Source: an uncultured Flavihumibacter sp. (GTDB lineage Bacteria; Bacteroidota; Bacteroidia; Chitinophagales; Chitinophagaceae). From it: a stretch of DNA of 64,000 nt. Below the pieces are notes generated by a model. That model did not search any database. It saw only the letters and a program-made list of their open reading frames with translations, and was not told the origin of the DNA. A program made the translations under genes and the position numbers. Position 1 is the stretch's first letter, and each line of letters starts with the position of its first letter. The stretch lies in contig CABHOY010000061.1 in assembly GCA_902168105.1 (NCBI GenBank), positions 62,001 through 126,000 on the forward strand, given 5' to 3'. Below are positions 17,192 to 24,790 of the stretch, one piece after another.

Positions 17192-17887
17192 TCATAGTAC
17201 GTTCATCCGTTTATTAAGTGTTTTACGGTAAGCATCTGCTACGGGAAGGGACTTGTCCCCTATCAGTACGGCTCCATCCTGAAGTGTATCTATTTTGTCA
17301 ATCGCTACCATATATGATCTGTGGATCCTTAAAAAACGTGCAGCGGGCAGGCGTTCTTCCAGTATCCGCAGGGATACGTGTATCGCAAAGAATTTCTTTG
17401 CCGTGAATAACTTTACATAGTCCCCCATCGCCTCTGCATACAGGATCTCCTCCAGCTTGAGTCTTCTGACAATATTTGAATCGCGGATAAATATGAATTC
17501 ATCATTTTCCCAGCGCATCTCTTCTTTATTGCTTTCCAGGATCTGGCGGGCCTTTTCTATGGCCTGTATAAACCTGCCGGGAGTGATAGGCTTTACAAGG
17601 TAATCGGCTACATTCAACTCAAAAGCCTCTGCAGCATATTCTTTCTTGGAGGTGGTGAAAATGATCACAGGTCTTTTATTTCCAAGATTTTTTGTTAGCT
17701 CAAGTCCCGACATTCCTGGCATTTCGATGTCCAGCAACAACAGATCTACAGGATTTTCCTGTAAATAATTGTAGGCATCTAGCGCACTCCCGCATTCACA
17801 GGCAACAACAACACCTTTGATCTGGCTGGTCAACTCCAGAAGCGTACTACGTGCGATGGCATTGTCGTCGATAATAAGTGTGATCAT
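17192..17887 (-). CDS. LytTR-family response regulator
   Basis: 231 residues. Receiver domain 1-120 with acidic pocket D7-D8, phospho-acceptor D53 in LLLLDIEMPGMSG and K99-type lysine in DYLVKPITP. LytTR DNA-binding domain about 135-231 with FLRIHRSYMVAIDKI. LytTR regulators are usually paired with LytS-type kinases; here the next gene is a HisKA hybrid kinase with its own receiver and Hpt, which could donate phosphate to D53. First gene of the operon; the 224-bp gap to the divergent sigma-54 activator holds both promoters. Confidence 0.88.
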   Translation of the reverse strand: MITLIIDDNAIARSTLLELTSQIKGVVVACECGSALDAYNYLQENPVDLLLLDIEMPGMSGLELTKNLGNKRPVIIFTTSKKEYAAEAFELNVADYLVKPITPGRFIQAIEKARQILESNKEEMRWENDEFIFIRDSNIVRRLKLEEILYAEAMGDYVKLFTAKKFFAIHVSLRILEERLPAARFLRIHRSYMVAIDKIDTLQDGAVLIGDKSLPVADAYRKTLNKRMNVL

Positions 17888-18053
17888 AATAGGTCGAAAA
17901 GCTGATTTTTTAAGGTGTGTCTAAGATTACTTAATTCCGTGCCAATTGATAATTAATTGATTATTAAAGTTATGCGGTTTTTTTATAAAAAAAGCATGAC
18001 GATATATCGTCGTTTCGCCAAGGTCGGCCGTTATTTTACTATAATAAAGCGAT

Positions 18054-18061
18054 TATCTTTG
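18054..18061 (+). promoter_or_regulatory. -7 element TATCTTTG for the GAF/sigma-54 activator
   Basis: Exact TAnnTTTG match 50 nt upstream of the GTG start at 18112. Confidence 0.5.
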
Positions 18062-18111
18062 TCAGTCAATGATTTATACAACTTTGGTTTTATTCTTTTA
18101 ATGCTGATATC

Positions 18112-20694
18112 GTGAATGTCAACAGTACGCCTTTCAGGGAAACTTTACAGACCATTGATTTTTTGCTATCTGTCAGTAACGGGATTACTTCTATAAGGGA
18201 TAAAAAGACCCTCTTAAATGTGCTACAATATAAGTTAAAGGAGGCATTCTTTTTTAAGGATATTGCAATACATCTGTATCCCCTTGAAGAAACGGAAGAA
18301 ATAGAGTGCTTATATACTGGCCGGGACATGGAAAACATGTCGGATCTATTTGAAAATGAATTTATTGCTCAAGTCCGTAATGCGACAGTACCCCTGATCA
18401 TGGAGACAGGTGCTTTAAGTATCATTTGTGCCTCTATCCGGAATAAAGAGGCGACAATCGGGGAATTGTTACTTTTCACTGAAAATAAGGAAACCTATAC
18501 CCCGGATGTTCTTTCTCTGTTACAGGTAGTCACAAATCACATATCCGGGGTCATCGGCAATATTCTTGCCCAGGAAGAAATTGCTGAAAGGGAGCAGGAA
18601 AGGGCTATTCTGTTATCATTGAGCAATGACCTGGCGTCTGTAAGGAACAAAAATGATCTGTTACAAATTATCCACCGGAAAATTAAAAAGATATTCCCTA
18701 TCAGGAACGTGTCTATTAATCTGATAAATGAAGATAGCATAACATATTCCCAGTACCTGGTTATGACTCAGGAAGAAATGCAACCTGTAGATTATGAAAA
18801 TGTGATAACCAACAGCTATCCTGTTAACGATGGCTTCTTCAATAAGGTCCTTTATGCAACTGGTCCTGCTATTATAGACCTTGAGGCGCTGGCTGCTACC
18901 GGCAATGTGCCTGTCTTCATGAAGTTTATGTTAGAAACAGGCATTAAGAAGGCAGTTATTGTGGCTCTTCGTAATGATGCGAAACAGCTCGGGTTATTTA
19001 CTTTATTCTTCAAAGAAAAGGTTGTTCTACGCCGGCGACAACTGAACCTTATCAATGGTATTTCCTATCAGCTTTCCATTGCGCTGGCGAACATTTTTGC
19101 CAATGAAAACCTGGAGCAAAGAAATAAAGAGAAAGCGGTATTGCTTTCTATCAGCAATGCCATAGCAACTGTGCGTAACAAGGAATACTTGCTGGATGCT
19201 ATTAATCCTTTCTTTTCACAATTGTTTCCTTTTTCATACGATCTGATAGGAAGCATTAGCGCAGATGGGAATAAGTTCAATATTGTTACTGCACGTTCAG
19301 GTAAACAGGTAGATCCCCTGGCATCTTTTCATGAAGGGGACGTCTGGCAATATTCGAGAGAGTACGAACCTTTCCGGGAAGTTACGGCATCGTCTCACCC
19401 TGTTGTATTCGATCTGGATACACTAATGAAGGAGAGACATAACCCTGACTTCCTGAAGTGGGCATATGTGAAGGGCGCACGCGAAATGATCATAGCGGCT
19501 ATTCGGAGTAAAGACAAGATCTGGGGCTACTTTATCTTTTTCTCCCAAAAGAAGAGCAGGCCGGATCATAATCAACTCAGCATCATACAGTCTATAACCA
19601 CTCAACTGACTACGGCATTATTTAATTTGTTGTCAGCGGAGAAAGTGGAGAAACAGCTTGTCGAGATCAGGACCTATAAAGAGAAGCTGGAGATGGAGAA
19701 TATGTACCTGCAGGAAGAAATAGGAACAGTATATAATTACACTGAGATAGTTGGCAACAGCCCGGAACTGAAACAGGTATTTCAGGTCATAAAACAAGTT
19801 TCTCCATCGGACAGTACTGTATTAATACTGGGGGAGACAGGAACGGGGAAGGAGCTTATTGCCAGAGCAATTCATAGTAACTCCGGTAATAAAGGTAAGG
19901 TAATGGTGAAAGTAAATTGCGCCACGCTGCCTGCCAGTCTTATAGAAAGCGAGTTGTTCGGTCATGAGAAAGGAAGCTTCACCGGAGCCACGGAACAACG
20001 TATCGGTAAGTTTGAACTTGCGAATAATGGTGTTCTCTTCCTGGATGAGATAGGGGAATTGTCGCTGGAACTACAGTCGAAATTGTTACGGGTGTTACAG
20101 GAAAAAGAGATAGAAAGGATCGGGGGTAAAAGAACAATCCGGTTGAACGTAAGGATTATTGCGGCTACCAACAGGAACCTGTGGGACGAAGTGCAGCAGG
20201 GGAAATTCCGGGATGACCTCTATTATAGGTTAAACGTGTTCCCGGTTGAACTACCTCCTTTAAGAAACAGAAAGGACGATATCCCATTACTGGTAAATCA
20301 CTTCGTAACCCGGTACAGCCGTAAAACCGGCCGGGAGATAAAACAGGTCACTCAGAAAGTAATGACACAACTTGTAGAGTACAACTGGCCGGGAAATATC
20401 CGGGAGTTGGAACATGTAATTGAACGGAGTGTCATCATGAATCCAGGGCCTGTAATAAAAGATCTTGTTCTACCATCCGAAGCAAAGAAGAATGGAGTAG
20501 ATATGGCTTTAAACGACGGTGGATTTGAAGTAAAGACAATCGATGAAATGGAGCGGGATTATATTTTAAGTATCCTTAAAAAGTGCAATGGACGCATTTA
20601 CGGTGAACGCGGAGCGGCAGCTTTGCTTAAGATCCCTCCGACTACCCTTAATTCAAAGATCAAGAAATTGGGTATAAAAAGAGTACATGACTAA
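18112..20694 (+). CDS. sigma-54-dependent transcriptional activator with three GAF domains
   Basis: 860 residues starting at GTG (no in-frame ATG upstream). Three successive GAF-like domains (about 1-165, 165-340, 340-520; recurring LLSxSNxxAxVRNKxxLL linkers) precede an AAA+ domain with Walker A GETGTGKE (about 577-584), the sigma-54 contact loop GSFTGA (about 621-626) and Walker B VLFLDEIGEL. A Fis-type HTH ends the protein (GERGAAALLKIPPTTLNSKIKKLGI). It resembles FhlA-like activators with Ser in place of Ala in GAFTGA. It is cytosolic and monocistronic, divergent from the LytTR operon. The ligand and target promoters are not evident. Confidence 0.9.
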   Translation: MNVNSTPFRETLQTIDFLLSVSNGITSIRDKKTLLNVLQYKLKEAFFFKDIAIHLYPLEETEEIECLYTGRDMENMSDLFENEFIAQVRNATVPLIMETGALSIICASIRNKEATIGELLLFTENKETYTPDVLSLLQVVTNHISGVIGNILAQEEIAEREQERAILLSLSNDLASVRNKNDLLQIIHRKIKKIFPIRNVSINLINEDSITYSQYLVMTQEEMQPVDYENVITNSYPVNDGFFNKVLYATGPAIIDLEALAATGNVPVFMKFMLETGIKKAVIVALRNDAKQLGLFTLFFKEKVVLRRRQLNLINGISYQLSIALANIFANENLEQRNKEKAVLLSISNAIATVRNKEYLLDAINPFFSQLFPFSYDLIGSISADGNKFNIVTARSGKQVDPLASFHEGDVWQYSREYEPFREVTASSHPVVFDLDTLMKERHNPDFLKWAYVKGAREMIIAAIRSKDKIWGYFIFFSQKKSRPDHNQLSIIQSITTQLTTALFNLLSAEKVEKQLVEIRTYKEKLEMENMYLQEEIGTVYNYTEIVGNSPELKQVFQVIKQVSPSDSTVLILGETGTGKELIARAIHSNSGNKGKVMVKVNCATLPASLIESELFGHEKGSFTGATEQRIGKFELANNGVLFLDEIGELSLELQSKLLRVLQEKEIERIGGKRTIRLNVRIIAATNRNLWDEVQQGKFRDDLYYRLNVFPVELPPLRNRKDDIPLLVNHFVTRYSRKTGREIKQVTQKVMTQLVEYNWPGNIRELEHVIERSVIMNPGPVIKDLVLPSEAKKNGVDMALNDGGFEVKTIDEMERDYILSILKKCNGRIYGERGAAALLKIPPTTLNSKIKKLGIKRVHD

Positions 20695-20742
20695 ATAAGA
20701 ATGCAGACAACTTCAGTGTCAGTCTTGAAATGTATTTGACAG

Positions 20743-20770
20743 TGAGTTGTTCATTGCATTGAACAACTCA
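20743..20770. terminator. bidirectional terminator hairpin
   Basis: Perfect 11-bp stem TGAGTTGTTCA/TGAACAACTCA with loop TTGCAT, between convergent transcripts. Confidence 0.7.
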
Positions 20771-20772
20771 TT

Positions 20773-20970
20773 CTAATCATCCCGTTCGAGTTCAGGTAAA
20801 GCCATCGCTCCCATCATTATCGTCACGCCAACATTATCAACAAGACCTGCACCCCGGTGCATTCTTGTTGCGACCATCACAGTTTCTTGTAAACCGGAGA
20901 TGAGTGCTGTGTTGGCAATATTGTTGTCTCTTGTCAGTTCTGTAGCCCGAAGGCCGTTTACATAAACCAT
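20773..20970 (-). CDS. possible small ORF downstream of ykuK
   Basis: 65 codons from ATG 20970 to a TAG just before the terminator. The product has a Met/Gly/Ala-rich C-terminal half and no recognisable domain. It lies 13 nt after the ykuK-like stop codon on the same strand, so it would be co-transcribed. It may equally be 3' untranslated sequence. Low confidence. Confidence 0.2.
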   Translation of the reverse strand: MVYVNGLRATELTRDNNIANTALISGLQETVMVATRMHRGAGLVDNVGVTIMMGAMALPELERDD

Positions 20971-20983
20971 ACAATTAAGAATT

Positions 20984-21469
20984 TTAATGAACGATTTTAT
21001 TAGCGCAGGAAGTACTTGCAAAGGCATACGGCTTCGCTCTGAACGTGAAGCCCATACCCATGATGTAGCCCATTGCTTCCTTTAATGCATCATTACTCCT
21101 GAAGTTGGGATTGGTGTTGATATCAGCATGTACCTCCATGTCCACATTGTACCTTGTGAAGATGTTGCACAGTGAATAAGCCACTTCAATACTCTTTCCT
21201 ACCTCTACAAGCATCCTTTCTTTGATACTCATTTTGCGTAGTGTGCTTTCGTTATGGATGTACATGAATCCACCTTTACCCTTCCGGATAAAAACGATCA
21301 CAGTGGCAAATTCAGTGACCCTGCCCTTTACCTGGCTATCGGTACCTATACATACTTTCAGGTCGTTGCCTGCTTCTTTTTCTGCTGATAACATGTTGCT
21401 GATCTCATCAGCTATTGGTATGTGTATCTTTTCACCATTTAACCTTCTCCATTTGTAGATCTGTTGCAT
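20984..21469 (-). CDS. YkuK-like RNase H-fold protein (DUF458)
   Basis: 161 residues from ATG 21469 (MQQIYKWRRLNGEKIHIPIADEI). The frame is open further upstream, but that part runs through a tRNA-like sequence and is not coding. Family features: DLKVCIGTDSQVKGRVTEFATVIVF (RNase H-type first strand with Asp), RMLVEVGKSIEVAYSL, and VHADINTNPNFRSNDALKEAMGYIMGMGF. YkuK/COG1978 proteins are predicted RNase H-like nucleases of unknown substrate. It lies immediately downstream of a tRNA cluster on the same strand. Confidence 0.8.
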   Translation of the reverse strand: MQQIYKWRRLNGEKIHIPIADEISNMLSAEKEAGNDLKVCIGTDSQVKGRVTEFATVIVFIRKGKGGFMYIHNESTLRKMSIKERMLVEVGKSIEVAYSLCNIFTRYNVDMEVHADINTNPNFRSNDALKEAMGYIMGMGFTFRAKPYAFASTSCANKIVH

Positions 21470-21501
21470 TGTTAAGTCATATTTTGTTGCATAAGGTTCA
21501 G

Positions 21502-21572
21502 GGTGTCGGAGGGCGTTCGAAACCCCATCTCCAGATCGCATTCGGGCATTTTCCAATTAAAATACCGACACC
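21502..21572 (-). pseudogene. decayed tRNA (possibly Arg, GCG)
   Basis: On the minus strand GGTGTCGG and CCGACACC form an 8-bp acceptor-like stem. A D-arm-like TTTT-AATTGG-AAAA and a T arm GGGGT-TTCGAAC-GCCCT (wobble pairs) are in register. The anticodon stem is disrupted (CCCGA opposite TCTGG around ATGCGA), so no stable anticodon loop forms. Best read as a degenerating tRNA-Arg(GCG)-like gene, third in line after tRNA-Ile and tRNA-Gln. Confidence 0.6.
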
Positions 21573-21592
21573 ATTTTAAAACATCATTTTGT

Positions 21593-21662
21593 TTCCGGAC
21601 TCAGATTCGAACTGAGAACATCACAGTCAAAGTGTGATATGTTAGCCGTTACACTATCCGGA
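21593..21662 (-). tRNA. tRNA-Gln (TTG)
   Basis: 70-nt cloverleaf on the minus strand: acceptor TCCGGAT/GTCCGGA, anticodon stem TCACA/TGTGA around CTTTGAC (anticodon TTG), T arm CTCAG-TTCGAAT-CTGAG, discriminator A. The D arm is short and weak. Eight nt separate it from tRNA-Ile, so they share a transcript. Confidence 0.88.
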
Positions 21663-21670
21663 AGTAACTG

Positions 21671-21743
21671 TTGACCTGACCGGATTTGAACCGGTAACCT
21701 GCTGCGTATAAGGCAGTTGCTCTAACCGTTGAGCTACAGGTCA
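21671..21743 (-). tRNA. tRNA-Ile (TAT)
   Basis: 73-nt cloverleaf: acceptor TGACCTG/CAGGTCA, D stem GCTC/GAGC, anticodon stem ACTGC/GCAGC (outer pair A-C mismatched) around CTTATAC, T arm ACCGG-TTCAAAT-CCGGT, discriminator A. The anticodon reads TAT (codon AUA). Most bacteria decode AUA with a CAT tRNA modified to lysidine, so this isoacceptor is unusual. Confidence 0.85.
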
Positions 21744-21762
21744 ATAAAGGGTAACAAACAAT

Positions 21763-21794
21763 AAAAAACCCGGTCGTGATAAACGACCGGGTTT
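21763..21794 (-). terminator. strong terminator upstream of the tRNA cluster
   Basis: Perfect 12-bp stem AAACCCGGTCGT/ACGACCGGGTTT (21766-21777, 21783-21794) with loop GATAA and a T run on the minus strand. It ends a transcript coming from the 21.8-22.2 kb mini-ORFs. Confidence 0.8.
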
Positions 21795-21818
21795 ATATGT
21801 AACTGATACAAGCGTGCG

Positions 21819-21959
21819 CTAAATCAGACTATAATTTGGTCGTTGAAAAACAGGGAGCAGATCATTACCTGCATACATCCACGCATAGCTATGGTCTGTG
21901 CCTGATAACTGTCGTGCACTGATCTGTTTAAATCGTATGGGCAATGTTTGTATTTGCAT
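21819..21959 (-). CDS. possible 46-residue peptide
   Basis: ATG 21959 to TAG 21819, placed between two strong minus-strand terminators. The N-terminus MQIQTLPIRF resembles that of the 30-residue ORF upstream (MLRIQLHIK) with a one-residue gap. No promoter fits in the 24 nt between the preceding hairpin and the ATG, so it would depend on read-through. No known family. Confidence 0.3.
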   Translation of the reverse strand: MQIQTLPIRFKQISARQLSGTDHSYAWMYAGNDLLPVFQRPNYSLI

Positions 21960-21982
21960 ATCGTAAATTCAGGTAAATAAAA

Positions 21983-22008
21983 AAGCCCCGCAATTGCTTG
22001 CGGGGCTT
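21983..22008 (-). terminator. terminator after the 30-residue ORF
   Basis: Perfect 11-bp stem AAGCCCCGCAA/TTGCGGGGCTT with loop TTGC; a T-rich tail follows on the minus strand. Confidence 0.8.
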
Positions 22009-22035
22009 GTGTTATATTGAATTAGTTATTATCAA

Positions 22036-22128
22036 CTATTCTGCAGCATAACATGCCCCGCAAGTGCCGTCGCCATAAACCTGGCAGAAGGTACTTTGTG
22101 GTTTTATATGTAGCTGTATGCGTAACAT
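22036..22128 (-). CDS. possible 30-residue cysteine-containing peptide
   Basis: ATG 22128 to TAG 22036 encodes 30 residues with Cys15, Cys23 and Cys26, the last two in a CGAC (CxxC) motif near the C-terminus. It has a credible promoter (TTTG-N21-CATCTTTG) 29-61 nt upstream and a perfect terminator 27 nt downstream, so the transcript is likely real even if translation is unproven. It is divergent from the RlaP operon. It could be a peptide toxin, a leaderless natural-product precursor, a leader peptide or a small RNA. Confidence 0.4.
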   Translation of the reverse strand: MLRIQLHIKPQSTFCQVYGDGTCGACYAAE

Positions 22129-22156
22129 GATATTGTTTGTGATTTGTTTAACGATG

Positions 22157-22189
22157 CAAAGATGAAACTATTTTTCCGAAATTAACAAA
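22157..22189 (-). promoter_or_regulatory. promoter of the 30-residue ORF transcript
   Basis: On the minus strand TTTG (22189-22186), 21-nt spacer, CATCTTTG (22164-22157). One mismatch to TAnnTTTG. Confidence 0.55.
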
Positions 22190-22248
22190 TCCAACAGTAA
22201 ATATTTTTATGAATTTTTATATCTTGTTGAGTTATAACCCTGTGTATC

Positions 22249-23007
22249 ATGAACGATATAATAGCAGAGAAACTGCTGACTATAGAGAAAGAAAGGAATG
22301 TAAGAATACTCTATGCCTGTGAGTCTGGAAGCCGTGCCTGGGGCTTTGCTTCGCCTGATAGTGACTACGATGTCCGGTTCATTTATGCCCAACCTGAAGA
22401 TAATTATCTTAGTATCGAGGAAAGGAAAGATGTAATAGAATTACCTGTGAATGAAGTGTTGGATATCAGTGGATGGGATATACGAAAGGCGTTGCAACTT
22501 TTTCTAAAATCGAACGCGCCGTTGTATGAATGGCTGCAATCTGATATTGTTTATAAAGAAAGCAGCGAGTTCAAAAATGAATTATTCCGGATGGCTGGAG
22601 AATACTTCTCAGGCCGTGCGGGTTGCCATCATTATATTTCCATGGCAAGAAATACCTTTGAGCATGATCTGCAGGAAGAGCAGGTGAGGATTAAAAAGTA
22701 TTTTTATGCCTTGCGTCCGGCATTGGCAGCCCTGTGGATCATTGAGAAAAAGACTGTGCCTCCCATTACTTTCAGAGAGTTGAGGGTAGTTATTGAGGAT
22801 AGCGCCTGGAACGATGCAGTGGATGATTTGCTGAAGCGAAAGAAGATCTCTGATGAAAAAACACGGATAGCACCAGTACCTGTGCTGCAGGATTGGATCG
22901 GAAAAATGATCGTTCACTGTAAGGAACAAGCAGCACTCATACCTGCAATACAACATGATACAATAGCGCTGAATAATGTGTTCAGAAAATATATTAAAGT
23001 TCAATGA
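22249..23007 (+). CDS. RlaP/YcgL-family nucleotidyltransferase (first copy)
   Basis: 252 residues of the DNA polymerase beta superfamily, COG3541/PF10127 type. The nucleotidyltransferase signature is G27-S28-R-A-W-G followed by SDYDVR with the metal-binding pair D39/D41. The rest is helical with HHYISMARNTFEHDL and RIKKYFYALRPALAALWI segments typical of the family. PF10127 is named for its link to RNA-repair pathways (RlaP). No signal peptide; cytosolic. Its TGA overlaps the start of the second copy (ATGA), implying translational coupling in an operon with the PhyH gene. Confidence 0.85.
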   Translation: MNDIIAEKLLTIEKERNVRILYACESGSRAWGFASPDSDYDVRFIYAQPEDNYLSIEERKDVIELPVNEVLDISGWDIRKALQLFLKSNAPLYEWLQSDIVYKESSEFKNELFRMAGEYFSGRAGCHHYISMARNTFEHDLQEEQVRIKKYFYALRPALAALWIIEKKTVPPITFRELRVVIEDSAWNDAVDDLLKRKKISDEKTRIAPVPVLQDWIGKMIVHCKEQAALIPAIQHDTIALNNVFRKYIKVQ

Positions 23008-24074
23008 CCTTAGAAGAATTACAATCCGGTACTCAGCACCTTTTAATGAAGTGTATAAGTGGCAGCAGGGCCCAGCACTTGCATTCCCCTGCCTCAGATA
23101 CGGATATAAAGGGAATCTTTGTGTTGCCGACCAGGGAGTTGTACGGATTGACTTATACACCACAGATCTCAAATAGCACGAATGATGAAGTTTATTTTGA
23201 GATAGGAAGATTCATAGATCTGTTAAGTAAAAATAATCCAAACATAATAGAGCTGCTCAGCACACCGCCAGACTGTGTGTTGTTTCGTCATGCCCTTATG
23301 GACCAGATCAAACCGGAAGATTACCTGTCGAAATTATGTAAAGATACCTTCGCCGGTTACGCAGCATCTCAGATTAAAAAGGCAAAGGGGCTGAATAAAA
23401 AAATTCATCGGCCGGTAGATGAAAAACGAAAATCCGTACTGGATTTCTGCTACATTATTGCCGGCAATGGCAGTGTACCTTTACAGCAATGGCTGAGTGA
23501 TCAGGGATATGTATCAGACCACTGCGGTTTAACACAGGTGGCGCACTTCAGGGATGTTTACCTGTTGTTTCATCAACATCAGATAACGGACGATACGTTC
23601 CTGAAAGGCATCGTATCCGGTGATGCTGCCAATGATGTACAACTAAGCTCAATTCCTGCCGGCATTCCTCACCTTGCTGTTATGAACTTTAACAAAGACG
23701 GTTATTCAGTGTACTGCCGGGAGTATCTTGAATACTGGGAATGGGTAGAAAAAAGGAACGACGCCAGATATCAGAATACAATGACCCATGGGAAGAATTA
23801 TGATGCGAAAAATATGATGCATACTTTCCGTTTACTAAGTATGGCAGAAGAGATAGCGGTTGAACGCAAGGTGATTGTACAAAGAAAGGACAGGGAATTT
23901 CTGTTGAAGATCAAAAGCGGAGAATTTGAATATGACGACTTATTGAAAATGGTGGATGAAAAGCTGGAAAAAATGGATGATCTGTATGAACGGTCAGGTT
24001 TGCCGGAAACGCCAGATGTAAGGAAGGCGGAAGCTATTCTTGTAAGTATAAGAGAGCAATTTTATAAACAATAG
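23004..24074 (+). CDS. RlaP/YcgL-family nucleotidyltransferase (second copy)
   Basis: 356 residues, same superfamily as the upstream gene but clearly diverged: G20-S21-R-A-Q-H, then SDTDIKG with D32/D34. A longer C-terminal helical region contains KNYDAKNMMHTFRLLSMAEEIA and RDREFLLKIKSGEFEYDDLLKMV. Both catalytic motifs are intact in both copies, so this is not a degenerate duplicate. The 4-nt overlap with the first copy and 2-nt gap to the PhyH gene indicate one operon. Likely substrates are RNA ends, by family association only. Confidence 0.85.
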   Translation: MTLEELQSGTQHLLMKCISGSRAQHLHSPASDTDIKGIFVLPTRELYGLTYTPQISNSTNDEVYFEIGRFIDLLSKNNPNIIELLSTPPDCVLFRHALMDQIKPEDYLSKLCKDTFAGYAASQIKKAKGLNKKIHRPVDEKRKSVLDFCYIIAGNGSVPLQQWLSDQGYVSDHCGLTQVAHFRDVYLLFHQHQITDDTFLKGIVSGDAANDVQLSSIPAGIPHLAVMNFNKDGYSVYCREYLEYWEWVEKRNDARYQNTMTHGKNYDAKNMMHTFRLLSMAEEIAVERKVIVQRKDREFLLKIKSGEFEYDDLLKMVDEKLEKMDDLYERSGLPETPDVRKAEAILVSIREQFYKQ

Positions 24075-24076
24075 TT

Positions 24077-24790
24077 ATGAGCGGGACAATGCATCGGGAG
24101 GAAATTGCGGTCAATGGGTTTACACTCATAGAGAATATATTTACGGATGGCGAAGTGAAAGCGCTGTTATCGATAATTGAACAGGCAGACAGCACTAATG
24201 AGACCTTCCGTAGAACGAAAGACCTGTTTGCTATAAGACAGTTCCTGAAAGAAATACCTGATGCGGTGTCAGCGATCTTCACATCAGTGCTGAAGGCAAC
24301 GATCGATGGTTTATTCGGGGAAGGTTACCGTGTTGTAAAATCTATCTATTTTGACAAGCCAGGAGATTCTAACTGGTTTGTATCGTATCACCAGGACCTT
24401 ACTATTTCCGTAAAAGAAAAAACAGATGTTCAGGGATTCGGCCCCTGGACGGTTAAACAGCAACAGTATGCCGTACAGCCGCCATTGACTGTCCTGGAGA
24501 ATAATTTCACCATTCGTATCCACCTGGACGATACCGACGAGCACAATGGAGCCTTGAGGGTAATTCCCGGGTCTCATAACAAGGGCGTTTATCGGCCAGA
24601 AACGATTGACTGGAACAAGGAAAGAGAAGTTTCGTGTAACGTGCGTAAGGGTGGTATAATGATCATGCGTCCGTTATTGCTACATGCTTCCAGCCGAACG
24701 ACCAACAATCATAAGCGCAGGGTGGTCCACATAGAATTTAGTGATCAGCAATTACCTGCACCGCTTCAGTGGTCGGAATTATTACAGTAA
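24077..24790 (+). CDS. phytanoyl-CoA dioxygenase (PhyH) family 2-oxoglutarate/Fe(II) oxygenase
   Basis: 237 residues with the double-stranded beta-helix signature: iron ligands H105 and D107 in YHQDLT, distal H203 in LLLHASSRT, and the 2-oxoglutarate-binding Arg in HKRRVVHIEF. LDDTDEHNGALRVIPGSH is the characteristic PhyH segment. Cytosolic. Third gene of the RlaP operon, two bases behind copy two. Family members hydroxylate lipids or small molecules, and other 2-oxoglutarate oxygenases act on nucleic acids; the substrate here is open. Confidence 0.85.
   Translation: MSGTMHREEIAVNGFTLIENIFTDGEVKALLSIIEQADSTNETFRRTKDLFAIRQFLKEIPDAVSAIFTSVLKATIDGLFGEGYRVVKSIYFDKPGDSNWFVSYHQDLTISVKEKTDVQGFGPWTVKQQQYAVQPPLTVLENNFTIRIHLDDTDEHNGALRVIPGSHNKGVYRPETIDWNKEREVSCNVRKGGIMIMRPLLLHASSRTTNNHKRRVVHIEFSDQQLPAPLQWSELLQ

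Noticed and set aside
21470..21556. N-terminal extension of the YkuK-like protein to 21556
   Set aside because: The extension is a translation through the decayed tRNA; the family N-terminus fits the ATG at 21469.
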